Below are positions 1 through 9,204 of a DNA stretch of 64,000 nt, piece by piece. Made by a program: the position numbers and the translations under genes. The DNA is from Poritiphilus flavus (GTDB lineage: Bacteria; Bacteroidota; Bacteroidia; Flavobacteriales; Flavobacteriaceae), in the NCBI RefSeq assembly GCF_009901585.1, contig NZ_WXYO01000002.1, forward strand, positions 218,769-282,768, written 5' to 3'. Each line of letters opens with the position of its first letter. The stretch's first letter is position 1. The notes under the pieces were generated by a model. That model was not told the DNA's origin. It did no database searches and saw nothing but the letters and a program-made list of their open reading frames with translations.

Positions 1-1379
<1,379 letters not shown>

Positions 1380-1413
1380 TTACTTTCAATAAATTTACGA
1401 TAACCCCTGTTTA

Positions 1414-1437
1414 TATCGATGATCTGAATCATATATA
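1414..1437. promoter_or_regulatory. Imperfect inverted repeat upstream of katG
   Basis: ATGAT (1419-1423) and ATCAT (1428-1432) are separated by CTGA, with further A/T pairing outside. It lies about 65 bp upstream of the katG start, in the 1353-1654 gap between katG and modA. A redox- or iron-responsive operator (PerR/Fur-like) is possible, but the match to any known box is weak. No gene is supported in this gap. Confidence 0.2.
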
Positions 1438-1654
1438 AACTTTATTTTATTATTTGGGATACCTATATGCCCACGGTTTACGGGATCGGTCGACTGATGA
1501 CCCTTGAAATAAAGTGTATTTTTCTATTCGAAAAGAAAAAACGGCACAATCAAAATCCCAAAAACAGAGCGAGACAACATCGGGACTTGAGTTCAACTTC
1601 TGATTATTTTCCTACTTTTAAAAGAGGAATATCATCCCAGATTTCATTTACGCA

Positions 1655-2467
1655 ATGATCCACCGACAGTTTTTGAGTTTTAAAATTACCTGGGTGAGTA
1701 CCAGGGATCTTTTGCTGAAATGGATTCCTTATGCCTTGGTTTTGCTACTGTCCGCCTGTGGTACAAAACGCGACTCCTCTACGCTGACAATCGCGGCCGC
1801 GGCTAATACGCAGTTTGCCATGGAAGAGATAGCAGCCCTGTATTCAGAAAAGACCGGAACGCAGCACGTTTTAGTATTTAGTTCCTCCGGTAAGCTAACG
1901 GCACAAATCATGGAGGGTGCCCCCTATGACGTTTTTGTATCGGCAGACATGAAATACCCCACGGAGCTTTTCAATAGTGGCTTAACTCAAGGTTCTCCCA
2001 GGGTATACGCTTATGGCAAACTGGTACTATGGTCTATTCAGGAAAGCGTTCATCCTTCTTTAGCCATTTTAAAGGACAGCACGGTGGAACACATCGCCCT
2101 GGCCAATCCTAAAACAGCCCCTTATGGCAGGGCGGCGGACGAAGTCCTGAAGTTTTACGATCTGTATCCCACTACCTCCGCAAAACTGGTTTTTGGTGAG
2201 AGTATATCCCAAACCAATCAATTCATTACGTCCGGGGCTGCTGAAATCGGCTTTACAGCGATGTCTGTTGTTTTATCTCCAAAAATGAAGGGTAAGGGCA
2301 GTTGGCAGGCATTGGACGAGAATTCCTATAAGCCTATCGGGCAAGGAGTAGTCGCCCTGCAATCTAAAGGAGAGACCACAGAAGGTGCCAACGAATTTAT
2401 TACCTTTCTCTTTTCTAAAGAAGCCAGAGGAATACTGGAAAAATACGGATATACTTTTGATGAATAA
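1655..2467 (+). CDS. modA: Molybdate ABC transporter substrate-binding lipoprotein
   Basis: Captures molybdate (or tungstate) in the periplasm and delivers it to ModBC. The N-terminus has a hydrophobic segment ending in a lipobox LLLSAC, giving a lipid-anchored Cys at residue 35. The mature part starts LTIAAAANTQFAMEEIA, followed by the SSSGKLTAQI and GAPYDVFVSAD segments typical of ModA. The stretch before the signal peptide is long, so an alternative downstream start (GTG at codon 14) is possible; ATG 1655 is kept. The stop overlaps the next gene by 8 bases, so it is the first gene of a mod operon. Confidence 0.92.
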   Translation: MIHRQFLSFKITWVSTRDLLLKWIPYALVLLLSACGTKRDSSTLTIAAAANTQFAMEEIAALYSEKTGTQHVLVFSSSGKLTAQIMEGAPYDVFVSADMKYPTELFNSGLTQGSPRVYAYGKLVLWSIQESVHPSLAILKDSTVEHIALANPKTAPYGRAADEVLKFYDLYPTTSAKLVFGESISQTNQFITSGAAEIGFTAMSVVLSPKMKGKGSWQALDENSYKPIGQGVVALQSKGETTEGANEFITFLFSKEARGILEKYGYTFDE

Positions 2468-2864
2468 GTTGGAGGGACATATTACGGAAGTAGAAACTAA
2501 CGGAAGTTTGTCCCTGGTTTCGGCCTCAGTAAGCGGAGGAAGGATATTTAAGGCTATCGTTATTGAAAATCCGGAAACGGCGACTTATCTGAAACATGGT
2601 ATTAAAATTGGGCTGCTATTCAAGGAGACTGAAGTAATACTCTCCACTACTGAAAATGCCGGAGTCAGCCTTCAAAATAAAATACCAGGTACCATACAAA
2701 ATATAGAAACCGGCAAGTTGTTGAGTCGGATCGAATTAGAAACCCAGGCAGGGACCATTGTTGCTTTAATATCCAGCAGCGCGGTGCAGGAATTGGGACT
2801 TAAAGAAGGGGTAGAGGTGGTAGCCATGGTAAAACTGAATGAAATAATGTTGTCCGAAACATGA
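2460..2864 (+). CDS. Molybdenum-pterin-binding (Mop/TOBE) protein
   Basis: A 134-residue protein with two tandem Mop/TOBE-like halves, roughly residues 1-65 and 66-130. The second half (from about NKIPGTIQNIETG to EGVEVVAMVKLNEI) is the better match. Such di-Mop proteins bind molybdate oligomerically and act as intracellular stores or carriers. The start is the ATG inside the last codons of modA, because an earlier in-frame start would add residues encoded within modA. The stop overlaps modB as ATGA. A separate mop gene between modA and modB is less usual than the TOBE fusion found on ModC, which this operon also has. Confidence 0.8.
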   Translation: MNKLEGHITEVETNGSLSLVSASVSGGRIFKAIVIENPETATYLKHGIKIGLLFKETEVILSTTENAGVSLQNKIPGTIQNIETGKLLSRIELETQAGTIVALISSSAVQELGLKEGVEVVAMVKLNEIMLSET

Positions 2865-3532
2865 ACTGGGATCCTTTAATACTGACCTTTAAACTGGCAT
2901 TCGTGACTACAGTCATCCTGTTTGTTTTGTCGATTCCACTTGCCAATTGGTTGGCACATTCCCGGTCCCGGATCAAACCCCTTATTGAAACCCTGGTCAG
3001 TATGCCTCTTGTATTGCCACCTACCGTTTTGGGGTTTTATTTTTTGGTGGCTTTCAGTCCGGGCAATGCCTTCGGGAGCTGGTTAAATGATTGGCTTGGA
3101 CTTCGGCTGGTGTTTTCGTTTCCCGGCCTTGTAATTGCCTCTGTTCTGTATAGTTTACCCTTTATGGTTCACCCCATACAATCCGGTTTGTCTGGAATCC
3201 CGGCCTCGATCAGAGAGGCTTCATACGTCATGGGTAGATCGCGTTTGGACACACTTCTTCGCGTACTGCTTCCCAATATTAAACCTTCAATTCTCACTGG
3301 TATTGTTCTTGCCTTTGCCCATACCGTTGGCGAATTCGGAGTGGTCTTGATGATTGGCGGAAGCATACCCGGGGAAACGAGAGTGGCCTCTATAGCCATT
3401 TATGATGAAGTGGAAGCCCTGAACTATGCTTCTGCAAACTTCTATTCTGCCGTACTGTTTATAATTACTTTTTGCGTGTTGCTACTGGTGTACCTGGTCA
3501 ATGGAGGATATCTAAAACGGTTTTGGAGATGA
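2861..3532 (+). CDS. modB: Molybdate ABC transporter permease
   Basis: Inner-membrane permease of 223 residues with about five or six hydrophobic segments. The cytoplasmic EAA loop that contacts the ATPase is at about 117-138 (IPASIREASYVMG...), followed by the conserved FAHTVGEFGVVLMIGG stretch typical of ModB/CysT-like permeases. It begins within an ATGA overlap with the mop gene and ends in an ATGA overlap with modC, so the subunits are probably translationally coupled. Confidence 0.95.
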   Translation: MNWDPLILTFKLAFVTTVILFVLSIPLANWLAHSRSRIKPLIETLVSMPLVLPPTVLGFYFLVAFSPGNAFGSWLNDWLGLRLVFSFPGLVIASVLYSLPFMVHPIQSGLSGIPASIREASYVMGRSRLDTLLRVLLPNIKPSILTGIVLAFAHTVGEFGVVLMIGGSIPGETRVASIAIYDEVEALNYASANFYSAVLFIITFCVLLLVYLVNGGYLKRFWR

Positions 3533-4407
3533 TCTCAATGCAAGTAGAAAAGAAGCTTCACGCGGCTGATGGCGAAATGACACTCAAGCTTGACCTTCAG
3601 ATCAGTGAAGGGCATTTGGTCACTATTTACGGTGAGTCAGGAGCAGGTAAGACCACCACCTTGCGAATACTGTCTGGACTTTTAAAGCCGGACAAGGGAC
3701 TAATTGAGGTAGATGGTAAGGTCTGGTATAATTCGGAGAGAGGGATCTGCCTAAGGCCTCAGCAGCGCAACATAGGTTTTGTTTTCCAGGACTATGCCTT
3801 GTTTCCTCATATGAGCGTACTTCAAAACCTTCAGTTCGCTTCAAAATCAAAGGCGGATAAAGCCGCTATGGACAGGCTGGTGGAACTCATGGAATTGGGA
3901 GCACTGCAGCATAGAAAACCGCAAAGCTTATCCGGTGGACAGCAACAAAGGGCAGCTCTTGCAAGGGCTCTTGTGCAAAAACCTAAAATACTCTTGCTCG
4001 ATGAACCCCTTTCTGCTCTTGACTATAAGATCCGAATGAAACTGCAGGATCATTTACTTGAAGCGCACCAGGAGTTTGGACTTACCACTTTGTTGATCAG
4101 TCATGACATCAGTGAAATAAGCAAACTCTCAGATCAGGTAGTTGTGCTAAAAAAGGGGGAAATCACAAAACAGGGAACAGCTGCAGAGGTATTTGTTGAC
4201 GAGAAGATCAGTGGGAAATTCAAATTTACCGGGGAAGTGCTAAATATTCAGCAGCAGGATGTAGTCTTTATTGTTACGGTTCGCATACAGAACCAGGTTG
4301 TAAAGGTCATAGCCCAGCAGACAGAAATACAGGGTATAAAAACAGGAGACCGGGTGATGGTAGCCTCCAAAGCCTTCAATCCTGTGATCTACAAAATGGA
4401 CCCCTGA
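3529..4407 (+). CDS. modC: Molybdate ABC transporter ATP-binding protein
   Basis: Energises ModB. With the start at the ATGA overlap (3529) the protein has 292 residues: Walker A GESGAGKT (about 35-42), Q-loop FVFQDYALF, signature LSGGQQQR (135-142), Walker B LLLDEP (156-161), and switch His in LLISHD (193). The last 60 or so residues form one TOBE-like domain, shorter than the region in E. coli ModC. An upstream in-frame start at 3472 would overlap modB by 60 bases and add an unlikely N-terminus. It is the last gene of the operon; a strong hairpin terminator follows. Confidence 0.93.
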   Translation: MISMQVEKKLHAADGEMTLKLDLQISEGHLVTIYGESGAGKTTTLRILSGLLKPDKGLIEVDGKVWYNSERGICLRPQQRNIGFVFQDYALFPHMSVLQNLQFASKSKADKAAMDRLVELMELGALQHRKPQSLSGGQQQRAALARALVQKPKILLLDEPLSALDYKIRMKLQDHLLEAHQEFGLTTLLISHDISEISKLSDQVVVLKKGEITKQGTAAEVFVDEKISGKFKFTGEVLNIQQQDVVFIVTVRIQNQVVKVIAQQTEIQGIKTGDRVMVASKAFNPVIYKMDP

Positions 4408-4485
4408 TCTTTGCCGGATAGTTATTATGGCTTTCTTTTTTGTGGAGCAAAGGAAATTTGTGTAATTTTAGTTTTTGCGACAAGT

Positions 4486-4546
4486 AGCCCGAGAGCTAGT
4501 ATTTTACAAATATGACATTTGTGTAATGCTGTTTCTCGGGCTTTTT
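4486..4546. terminator. Long hairpin terminator after the mod operon
   Basis: AGCCCGAGA (4486-4494) pairs perfectly with TCTCGGGCT (4534-4542). Inside it, AGTATTTTACAAAT pairs with ATTTGTGTAATGCT, allowing G-U wobbles and one mismatch, around the loop ATGAC. A T-run follows. The stem is about 26 bp, unusually long for an intrinsic terminator. Confidence 0.8.
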
Positions 4547-4584
4547 GATGGTTTCTTTTTTAATTTTAAAACAATTTGATCGGT

Positions 4585-4998
4585 ATGGAAAAGCACTTTG
4601 AACTGACGGATCAGGAATTTGAAAGACAATTCGAATCCTGCGAACTGGACCCGGCCATATTTAGTCATGAGGCCCATTTGCGATTGGCATGGATACATCT
4701 GTACAATTACGGTATTGACAAGTCTTTGGAGCGCATTCAGATTCAACTCTTGCGGTTTGCTTCTTCGGCTGGCGATCCTGGAAAATACAATAAGACTCTG
4801 ACTATCGCGGCAATTAAAGCTGTGCATCACTTCATGTTGAGATCAAAGTCTGCATCCTTTATGGAATTTATATTGGAATTCCCCAGACTCAAGTACAATT
4901 TCAGGGAGCTGATGGACGCGCATTACGGATTTGATATTTTCAATTCGGAAAAGGCAAGGACCCAATATTTAGAACCTGATTTACTACCTTTTGACTAG
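4585..4998 (+). CDS. Conserved hypothetical protein (small, probably helical)
   Basis: A 137-residue soluble protein with no signal peptide and no recognised catalytic motif. It contains FSHEAHLRLAWIHL at about 30-43 and a following segment with LERIQIQLLRFA and GKYNKTLTIAAI. I recall this histidine-containing arrangement from uncharacterised bacterial proteins, but I cannot assign a function. The ATG at 4585 is preferred over a TTG three codons upstream. It sits alone between the mod terminator and panE, with 43 bp to panE, so co-transcription with panE is possible. Confidence 0.7.
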   Translation: MEKHFELTDQEFERQFESCELDPAIFSHEAHLRLAWIHLYNYGIDKSLERIQIQLLRFASSAGDPGKYNKTLTIAAIKAVHHFMLRSKSASFMEFILEFPRLKYNFRELMDAHYGFDIFNSEKARTQYLEPDLLPFD

Positions 4999-5041
4999 TA
5001 AATCAAATCCAAAAATTGATAATTATTAAAAAGGTCAGAAC

Positions 5042-5977
5042 ATGGATCAGAAATTTAGAATTATTGTAGTTGGAATTGGAGGGGTTGGAGGATATTTTGG
5101 AGGATTGCTTGCAAGAGAATTCGAACATAGTGATTCGGTTGAGGTAGTCTTTGTAGCCCGGGGGGAACACCTAAAAAAGATTCAGGAAGATGGCCTAAAG
5201 GTAATTCAGGGGAATAAAGAATTCATCGCCAGGCCAAAGGTCGCGGTTGAGAGTGTTACCCAGATCGGGCCGGCGGACTTTATCCTCATCTGCACCAAAA
5301 CCTTTGACCTGGAGCAGACCCTGCAAGGTCTGGCTCCGGTTATAGGACCAAAAACGGTGCTACTACCACTGCTGAACGGGGTTGATGCCGCTGAACGTAT
5401 CCAAAACAGTTATCCCGATTCCGAAGTTTGGAAAGGCCTGGTTTATATCATTTCACGTCTCAGGGAACCAGGAGTAGTAGAGAATTCCGGGAACATCCAG
5501 CAATTGTATTTTGGCTCAGACGGTCACTCAGATCCGCGTCTGGAAACCTTTAGTCAGATCCTAAAACAGGCGGGGATAGAATCAACTCTGAGTAGCAATA
5601 TTGATACTGTTCTTTGGGAGAAGTACCTTTTCATTTCGTCCATGGCTACCGCTTCTACTTATTTTGACAGCACTATTGGAAAGGTAATTAAGGAGGAACA
5701 AGATTCCCTTCAGGCTTTGATACAGGAGGTAAAGCAGTTGGGAGAGGCAAAGGGGGTCGCTTTGGATCCTGAAATAGAGACCAGGGTTTTAAGCAAGCTT
5801 AAAACATTACCTTATGAGGCTACTTCGTCCATGCATAGTGATTTTCAGGCAGGAAGATCCAGGACAGAGTTAGAAGCACTCACTGGCTATGTTGTTCACG
5901 AGGCCCAAAGACTTGGCATGGAAGTGCCCAGGTACCACAGCTTTTACACGGACCTAAAAGGTAGGTCCGAGGGCTGA
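5042..5977 (+). CDS. panE: 2-dehydropantoate 2-reductase family protein
   Basis: NADPH-dependent reductase that converts ketopantoate to pantoate in pantothenate/CoA synthesis. At 311 residues it is normal for the family. It starts with a Rossmann glycine motif VVGIGGVGGYFGG (9-21), then ARGEHLKKIQEDGLKV, the CTKTFDLEQTL segment carrying the conserved Lys, and LLNGVDAAERI. The C-terminal helical domain includes SSMHSDFQAGRSRTELEALTGYV and EVPRYHSFY, as in PanE/ApbA. Other family members reduce related 2-oxo acids, so the symbol rests on family similarity alone. Confidence 0.85.
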   Translation: MDQKFRIIVVGIGGVGGYFGGLLAREFEHSDSVEVVFVARGEHLKKIQEDGLKVIQGNKEFIARPKVAVESVTQIGPADFILICTKTFDLEQTLQGLAPVIGPKTVLLPLLNGVDAAERIQNSYPDSEVWKGLVYIISRLREPGVVENSGNIQQLYFGSDGHSDPRLETFSQILKQAGIESTLSSNIDTVLWEKYLFISSMATASTYFDSTIGKVIKEEQDSLQALIQEVKQLGEAKGVALDPEIETRVLSKLKTLPYEATSSMHSDFQAGRSRTELEALTGYVVHEAQRLGMEVPRYHSFYTDLKGRSEG

Positions 5978-6116
5978 TCGAATCATTGATCTGTGGCATA
6001 TCCTAATTAAGAAACTTTAATCCCTAAACCAAAGTGTGGACTTCCTCAGTTCAACTTTTTATTCAGCTTGGACCGCCTTAACTTCGCAGAAGTGAAACAG
6101 AACTAAAACAATTCCC

Positions 6117-6821
6117 ATGAAAAGAATAGCACTCCTTATGTTTTTTTGCGCCACCGTTTTTATTGGAAATGCGCAGACCAAGAATTTTATTGATAAACCT
6201 TATCTGGAAACCTCGGCCTTATACACTGCAACGGTAGTCCCGGACAAAATTTTTCTCTCTATTTTAATTACAGAAGCTGATACCAAGGGAAAAACCTCTG
6301 TGGAGGAACTGGAAAACAAAATGGCGGCCAAACTACAGTCGCTGGGTATCGATATTAAAAAACAGTTGACCCTGGAAGATCTGGCCAGCAACTTTCAAAA
6401 GTACTTTTTGCGCAAAAAGGATGTCTTAAAAAACAAATCTTATACGCTTCTGGTGTACGATGCCGAAACAGCCGGAAAAGTCATCCTTGGATTGGAATCT
6501 ATCGATATTTCCAACGTACAGCTGGCAAAGACGGAATATTCTAAATTGGAGGAACTCAAGATAGAGCTCAGGGAAAAGGCTGTGGCCAAAGCAAAAACCC
6601 AGGCCGAGGCATTGCTGAAACCCCTGGATCAGAAGGCGGGAAAAGCATTGTACATCAGCGATATGAATACCAACCTCAGGGGTGTTTTCAATACTCGTGC
6701 ACGGGGTATCAACATGGCTTATGACAAGGCAATGCAGGAAAGTGATTTTCAACCCCTGGATATTGATTTCGAAAAGATCACCGTGGAGAGTAGTGTTACC
6801 GTCTATTTTGAAATCCTCTGA
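6117..6821 (+). CDS. SIMPL (DUF541) domain exported protein
   Basis: A 234-residue protein with a cleavable signal peptide (MKRIALLMFFCATVFIGNAQ) and a SIMPL-type domain. The features seen are a strand with VPDKIFLSILITEADTKGKTSVEELENKM, a central helical region rich in Ala/Lys (LREKAVAKAKTQAEALL), and a C-terminal ESSVTVYFEI strand. SIMPL proteins are periplasmic or envelope proteins of unclear function. The gene stands alone, with 139 bp before it and 98 bp after it. Confidence 0.78.
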   Translation: MKRIALLMFFCATVFIGNAQTKNFIDKPYLETSALYTATVVPDKIFLSILITEADTKGKTSVEELENKMAAKLQSLGIDIKKQLTLEDLASNFQKYFLRKKDVLKNKSYTLLVYDAETAGKVILGLESIDISNVQLAKTEYSKLEELKIELREKAVAKAKTQAEALLKPLDQKAGKALYISDMNTNLRGVFNTRARGINMAYDKAMQESDFQPLDIDFEKITVESSVTVYFEIL

Positions 6822-6919
6822 GTAAAGAACCAGGTGAATTTTTGGACTGCGTAGCGCGAATAAGTGGACTACGGCCAATTTTGGTTATTTTTAGGTAAGG
6901 GTATTAACAAAATCAAGTT

Positions 6920-7660
6920 ATGAAGTCGGACCAGATTTTGGCTGCGATCAGCGCCGGGAGAACGGATTTTATATTCAAACTGTTCGAACTTCCTGAGTGG
7001 AAAGATCTGCTTCATCAGGGACCGGTAAGACTACTGCAATGGTTGGTTTACTATGACGATTTGAGTGCCATCCGTGCAGTTATAAATAAAGGAGGAGACT
7101 TAAGCAGTATTGATCTAAATGAGGAATTGGGGAATGCGGCCTTCTTTGGGCATTGGAAGATCTGCGATTTCCTTATAGGACAGGGAGCTGATGTGAATGC
7201 CAAGGTTGACAAAACAGCCGAAACACCCTTACACAATGCTACAGCCAAGGCCGGAAGGCCTTTTTACTACTATACAGTCAAATTACTGGTAGAAAATGGG
7301 GCTGACGTTAATGTCAAAACGATAAGCGGTATAGAGACCGGGGCGTTTATGCGCGATGTGCGAACAGCAGGTGAAACCCCGCTTCACCGGGCAGCAGCTT
7401 ATGCGGATGAAAGAACTATTGCATATCTATTGGATCATGGCGCAGATAAGCAGGCCCGGGATGCCTATGGGGACTCTCCTTTGAGCTGGGCAAGTCGACA
7501 TTTGAGGCCGGGATCCATTCTATCACTTCTGGCATTCGGAGAGCACAGGATTGGAGAAGGCCATGTGGAGAAAAATACCAGCGATCACGGGCAGGGATGG
7601 GGGAATGCCATGGATTGGAATCTTTTTGGCGACTATCTACCCGAGAACACAAGCCAGTAA
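6920..7660 (+). CDS. Ankyrin-repeat protein
   Basis: A 246-residue cytoplasmic protein without a signal peptide. At least three ankyrin units are visible: one around residues 70-100 (ELGNAAFFGHWKICDFLIGQGADVNAK), one around 103-135 (ETPLHNATAKAG...VKLLVENGADVNVK) and one around 150-185 (GETPLHRAAAYADERTIAYLLDHGADKQA). It probably mediates a protein contact; the partner is not indicated by neighbours. It lies 116 bp upstream of the PLP decarboxylase, with the ArsR-type palindrome between them. Confidence 0.85.
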   Translation: MKSDQILAAISAGRTDFIFKLFELPEWKDLLHQGPVRLLQWLVYYDDLSAIRAVINKGGDLSSIDLNEELGNAAFFGHWKICDFLIGQGADVNAKVDKTAETPLHNATAKAGRPFYYYTVKLLVENGADVNVKTISGIETGAFMRDVRTAGETPLHRAAAYADERTIAYLLDHGADKQARDAYGDSPLSWASRHLRPGSILSLLAFGEHRIGEGHVEKNTSDHGQGWGNAMDWNLFGDYLPENTSQ

Positions 7661-7749
7661 TTGGGGTCGAAACTTCACTGTTTGACGCATTTTTTGGTCC
7701 TTTTTCGGAATTATCACATAAAAGATTTTGGTAGCTATTTGTTATTATA

Positions 7750-7770
7750 TCGTATATTAGCAATAAACGA
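7750..7770 (+). promoter_or_regulatory. Palindrome A (putative ArsR-family operator)
   Basis: The core matches TCGTNTATT-N3-AATANACGA, a near-perfect inverted repeat. It ends 6 bp before the PLP decarboxylase ATG at 7777. Read toward its gene, it shares TCGTATAT and AATAAACGA with the sites at 10739, 12661 and, more loosely, 13079. Position over the transcription start suggests repression. Confidence 0.65.
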
Positions 7771-7776
7771 TATAAT

Positions 7777-9204
7777 ATGTTCACTGAAGATCTCAAACTG
7801 GTAGGTAAGGCCCTGGAAAATTTCTACAAGGAATCAGTAAATGGGGATGAGCCTGTTCTCAAACAGCAGCAAATGTGCCACATAATGCGGGAGTTGGAAT
7901 TTGACAAATACCTGGGTAAAGGTGGACTGAACGGGCCGGATCTGGAGCAATTTCTCGAAAAATACCTGAGGCTTAATACCAGGTTGCACCATCCGAGATA
8001 TCTGGGGCATCAGTGTGCCGCCCCACATTATTCCGCTGCTCTTGGAACGTTTATTAATGCATTTACCAACAATGTGACTTCCATTTATGAAATGGGTCCG
8101 GCTTCTGTAAGCATGGAGTATTACCTGATCAACTGGATGCTCCGTAAGATAGGTTGGACCCCGGCTCCCTTGTGCTCAGATGAAATGAACAAGTATGGTC
8201 ATGGAGGTGGTGTGCTGGTTAACGGAGGTTCACTGGCTAACCTTACCGCCCTGATCCTTGCCCGATCCAAATGTGCTCCTGAAACCTGGACCGAGGGAAG
8301 CCCTTCGGAATTGTGCATATTACTGCCTTCGGAAAGTCATTATTCCATTAGCAGGGCTGTCGGTATATTGGGTATGGGTTCCAAGGCAATTTACGCTTTG
8401 GAAGTAGATTCGGAAGGTGCTGTGATCCCTGATCGACTTCCGGAAACCTACGGGCGGATAATAGAAGACGGTAAGCGCCCTATGGCCCTGGTTGCCAATG
8501 CCTGTAGTACCCCTGCGGGGATTTACGACCCCATCGATGAAATAGCGGATTTTTGTGAGCAACACCATCTATGGTTGCATATTGATGGTGCGCATGGAGC
8601 CAGCGCCCTGCTTTCAGATAAATTCAGATATCGCCTCGATGGGGTTGGGCGTGCAGATTCCCTGGTATGGGATGCCCATAAGCTATTGCAGGCCCCTTCT
8701 TTGTGTGCCGCACTTTTGGTGAAGGATCACAGAAACCTGGACGGCGGCCTTTTCGTAGGGGAAAATGCCAGCTATTTGTTTCACGAAAAAGAACAACCGG
8801 GTTTTGACTTTATCAACAGAATGCTTGAGACTACAAAATCCGGCCTGGGAGAGAAGCTGTTTTTTGTTTTGGCCGCGATAGGAGAGGAAGGAATGGCCAG
8901 TTTTATCGATCGTCAATACGATTTAACTCTGGCGGCATATGATTATATTCAGCAACAGCCAGACTTCGCCTGTCCGGTAAGGCCTCAGAGTAATATCCTC
9001 TGCTTTGAATACCTGGATAAGGAAGCCTCTCAAATAGAGATCAGAAAAGAACTTATCGCCAAGGGAGATTTTTATCTTACAACCACGATATTCAAAGGAA
9101 AAAGATACCTGAGGCTTGTATTCATGAGTCCTGAAACCACCATATTGGTTGTAAAGGATTTGATCGATTCCATTCGGACGCTTTGCGAAAAGACGGAAAT
9201 CTAG
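7777..9204 (+). CDS. PLP-dependent group II decarboxylase
   Basis: A 475-residue fold-type I pyridoxal-phosphate enzyme of the glutamate/aromatic-amino-acid/diaminobutyrate decarboxylase group. The cofactor residues are clear: His188 in PSESHYSISRA stacks on the ring, Asp270 and His273 lie in LHIDGAHGAS, and Lys302 in WDAHKLLQAP forms the Schiff base. The GGSLANLTALILAR stretch is also typical. The substrate cannot be read from sequence; candidates are 2,4-diaminobutyrate, tyrosine/DOPA, cysteine sulfinate or aspartate. It has the putative ArsR operator just before its ATG. Its stop abuts the convergent stop of the next gene (TAGCTA at 9202-9207). Confidence 0.88.
   Translation: MFTEDLKLVGKALENFYKESVNGDEPVLKQQQMCHIMRELEFDKYLGKGGLNGPDLEQFLEKYLRLNTRLHHPRYLGHQCAAPHYSAALGTFINAFTNNVTSIYEMGPASVSMEYYLINWMLRKIGWTPAPLCSDEMNKYGHGGGVLVNGGSLANLTALILARSKCAPETWTEGSPSELCILLPSESHYSISRAVGILGMGSKAIYALEVDSEGAVIPDRLPETYGRIIEDGKRPMALVANACSTPAGIYDPIDEIADFCEQHHLWLHIDGAHGASALLSDKFRYRLDGVGRADSLVWDAHKLLQAPSLCAALLVKDHRNLDGGLFVGENASYLFHEKEQPGFDFINRMLETTKSGLGEKLFFVLAAIGEEGMASFIDRQYDLTLAAYDYIQQQPDFACPVRPQSNILCFEYLDKEASQIEIRKELIAKGDFYLTTTIFKGKRYLRLVFMSPETTILVVKDLIDSIRTLCEKTEI

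Noticed and set aside
1467-1658. A 63-codon frame between katG and modA
   Set aside because: Low-complexity Lys/Arg-rich translation with no promoter or conserved motif; it overlaps the modA start.
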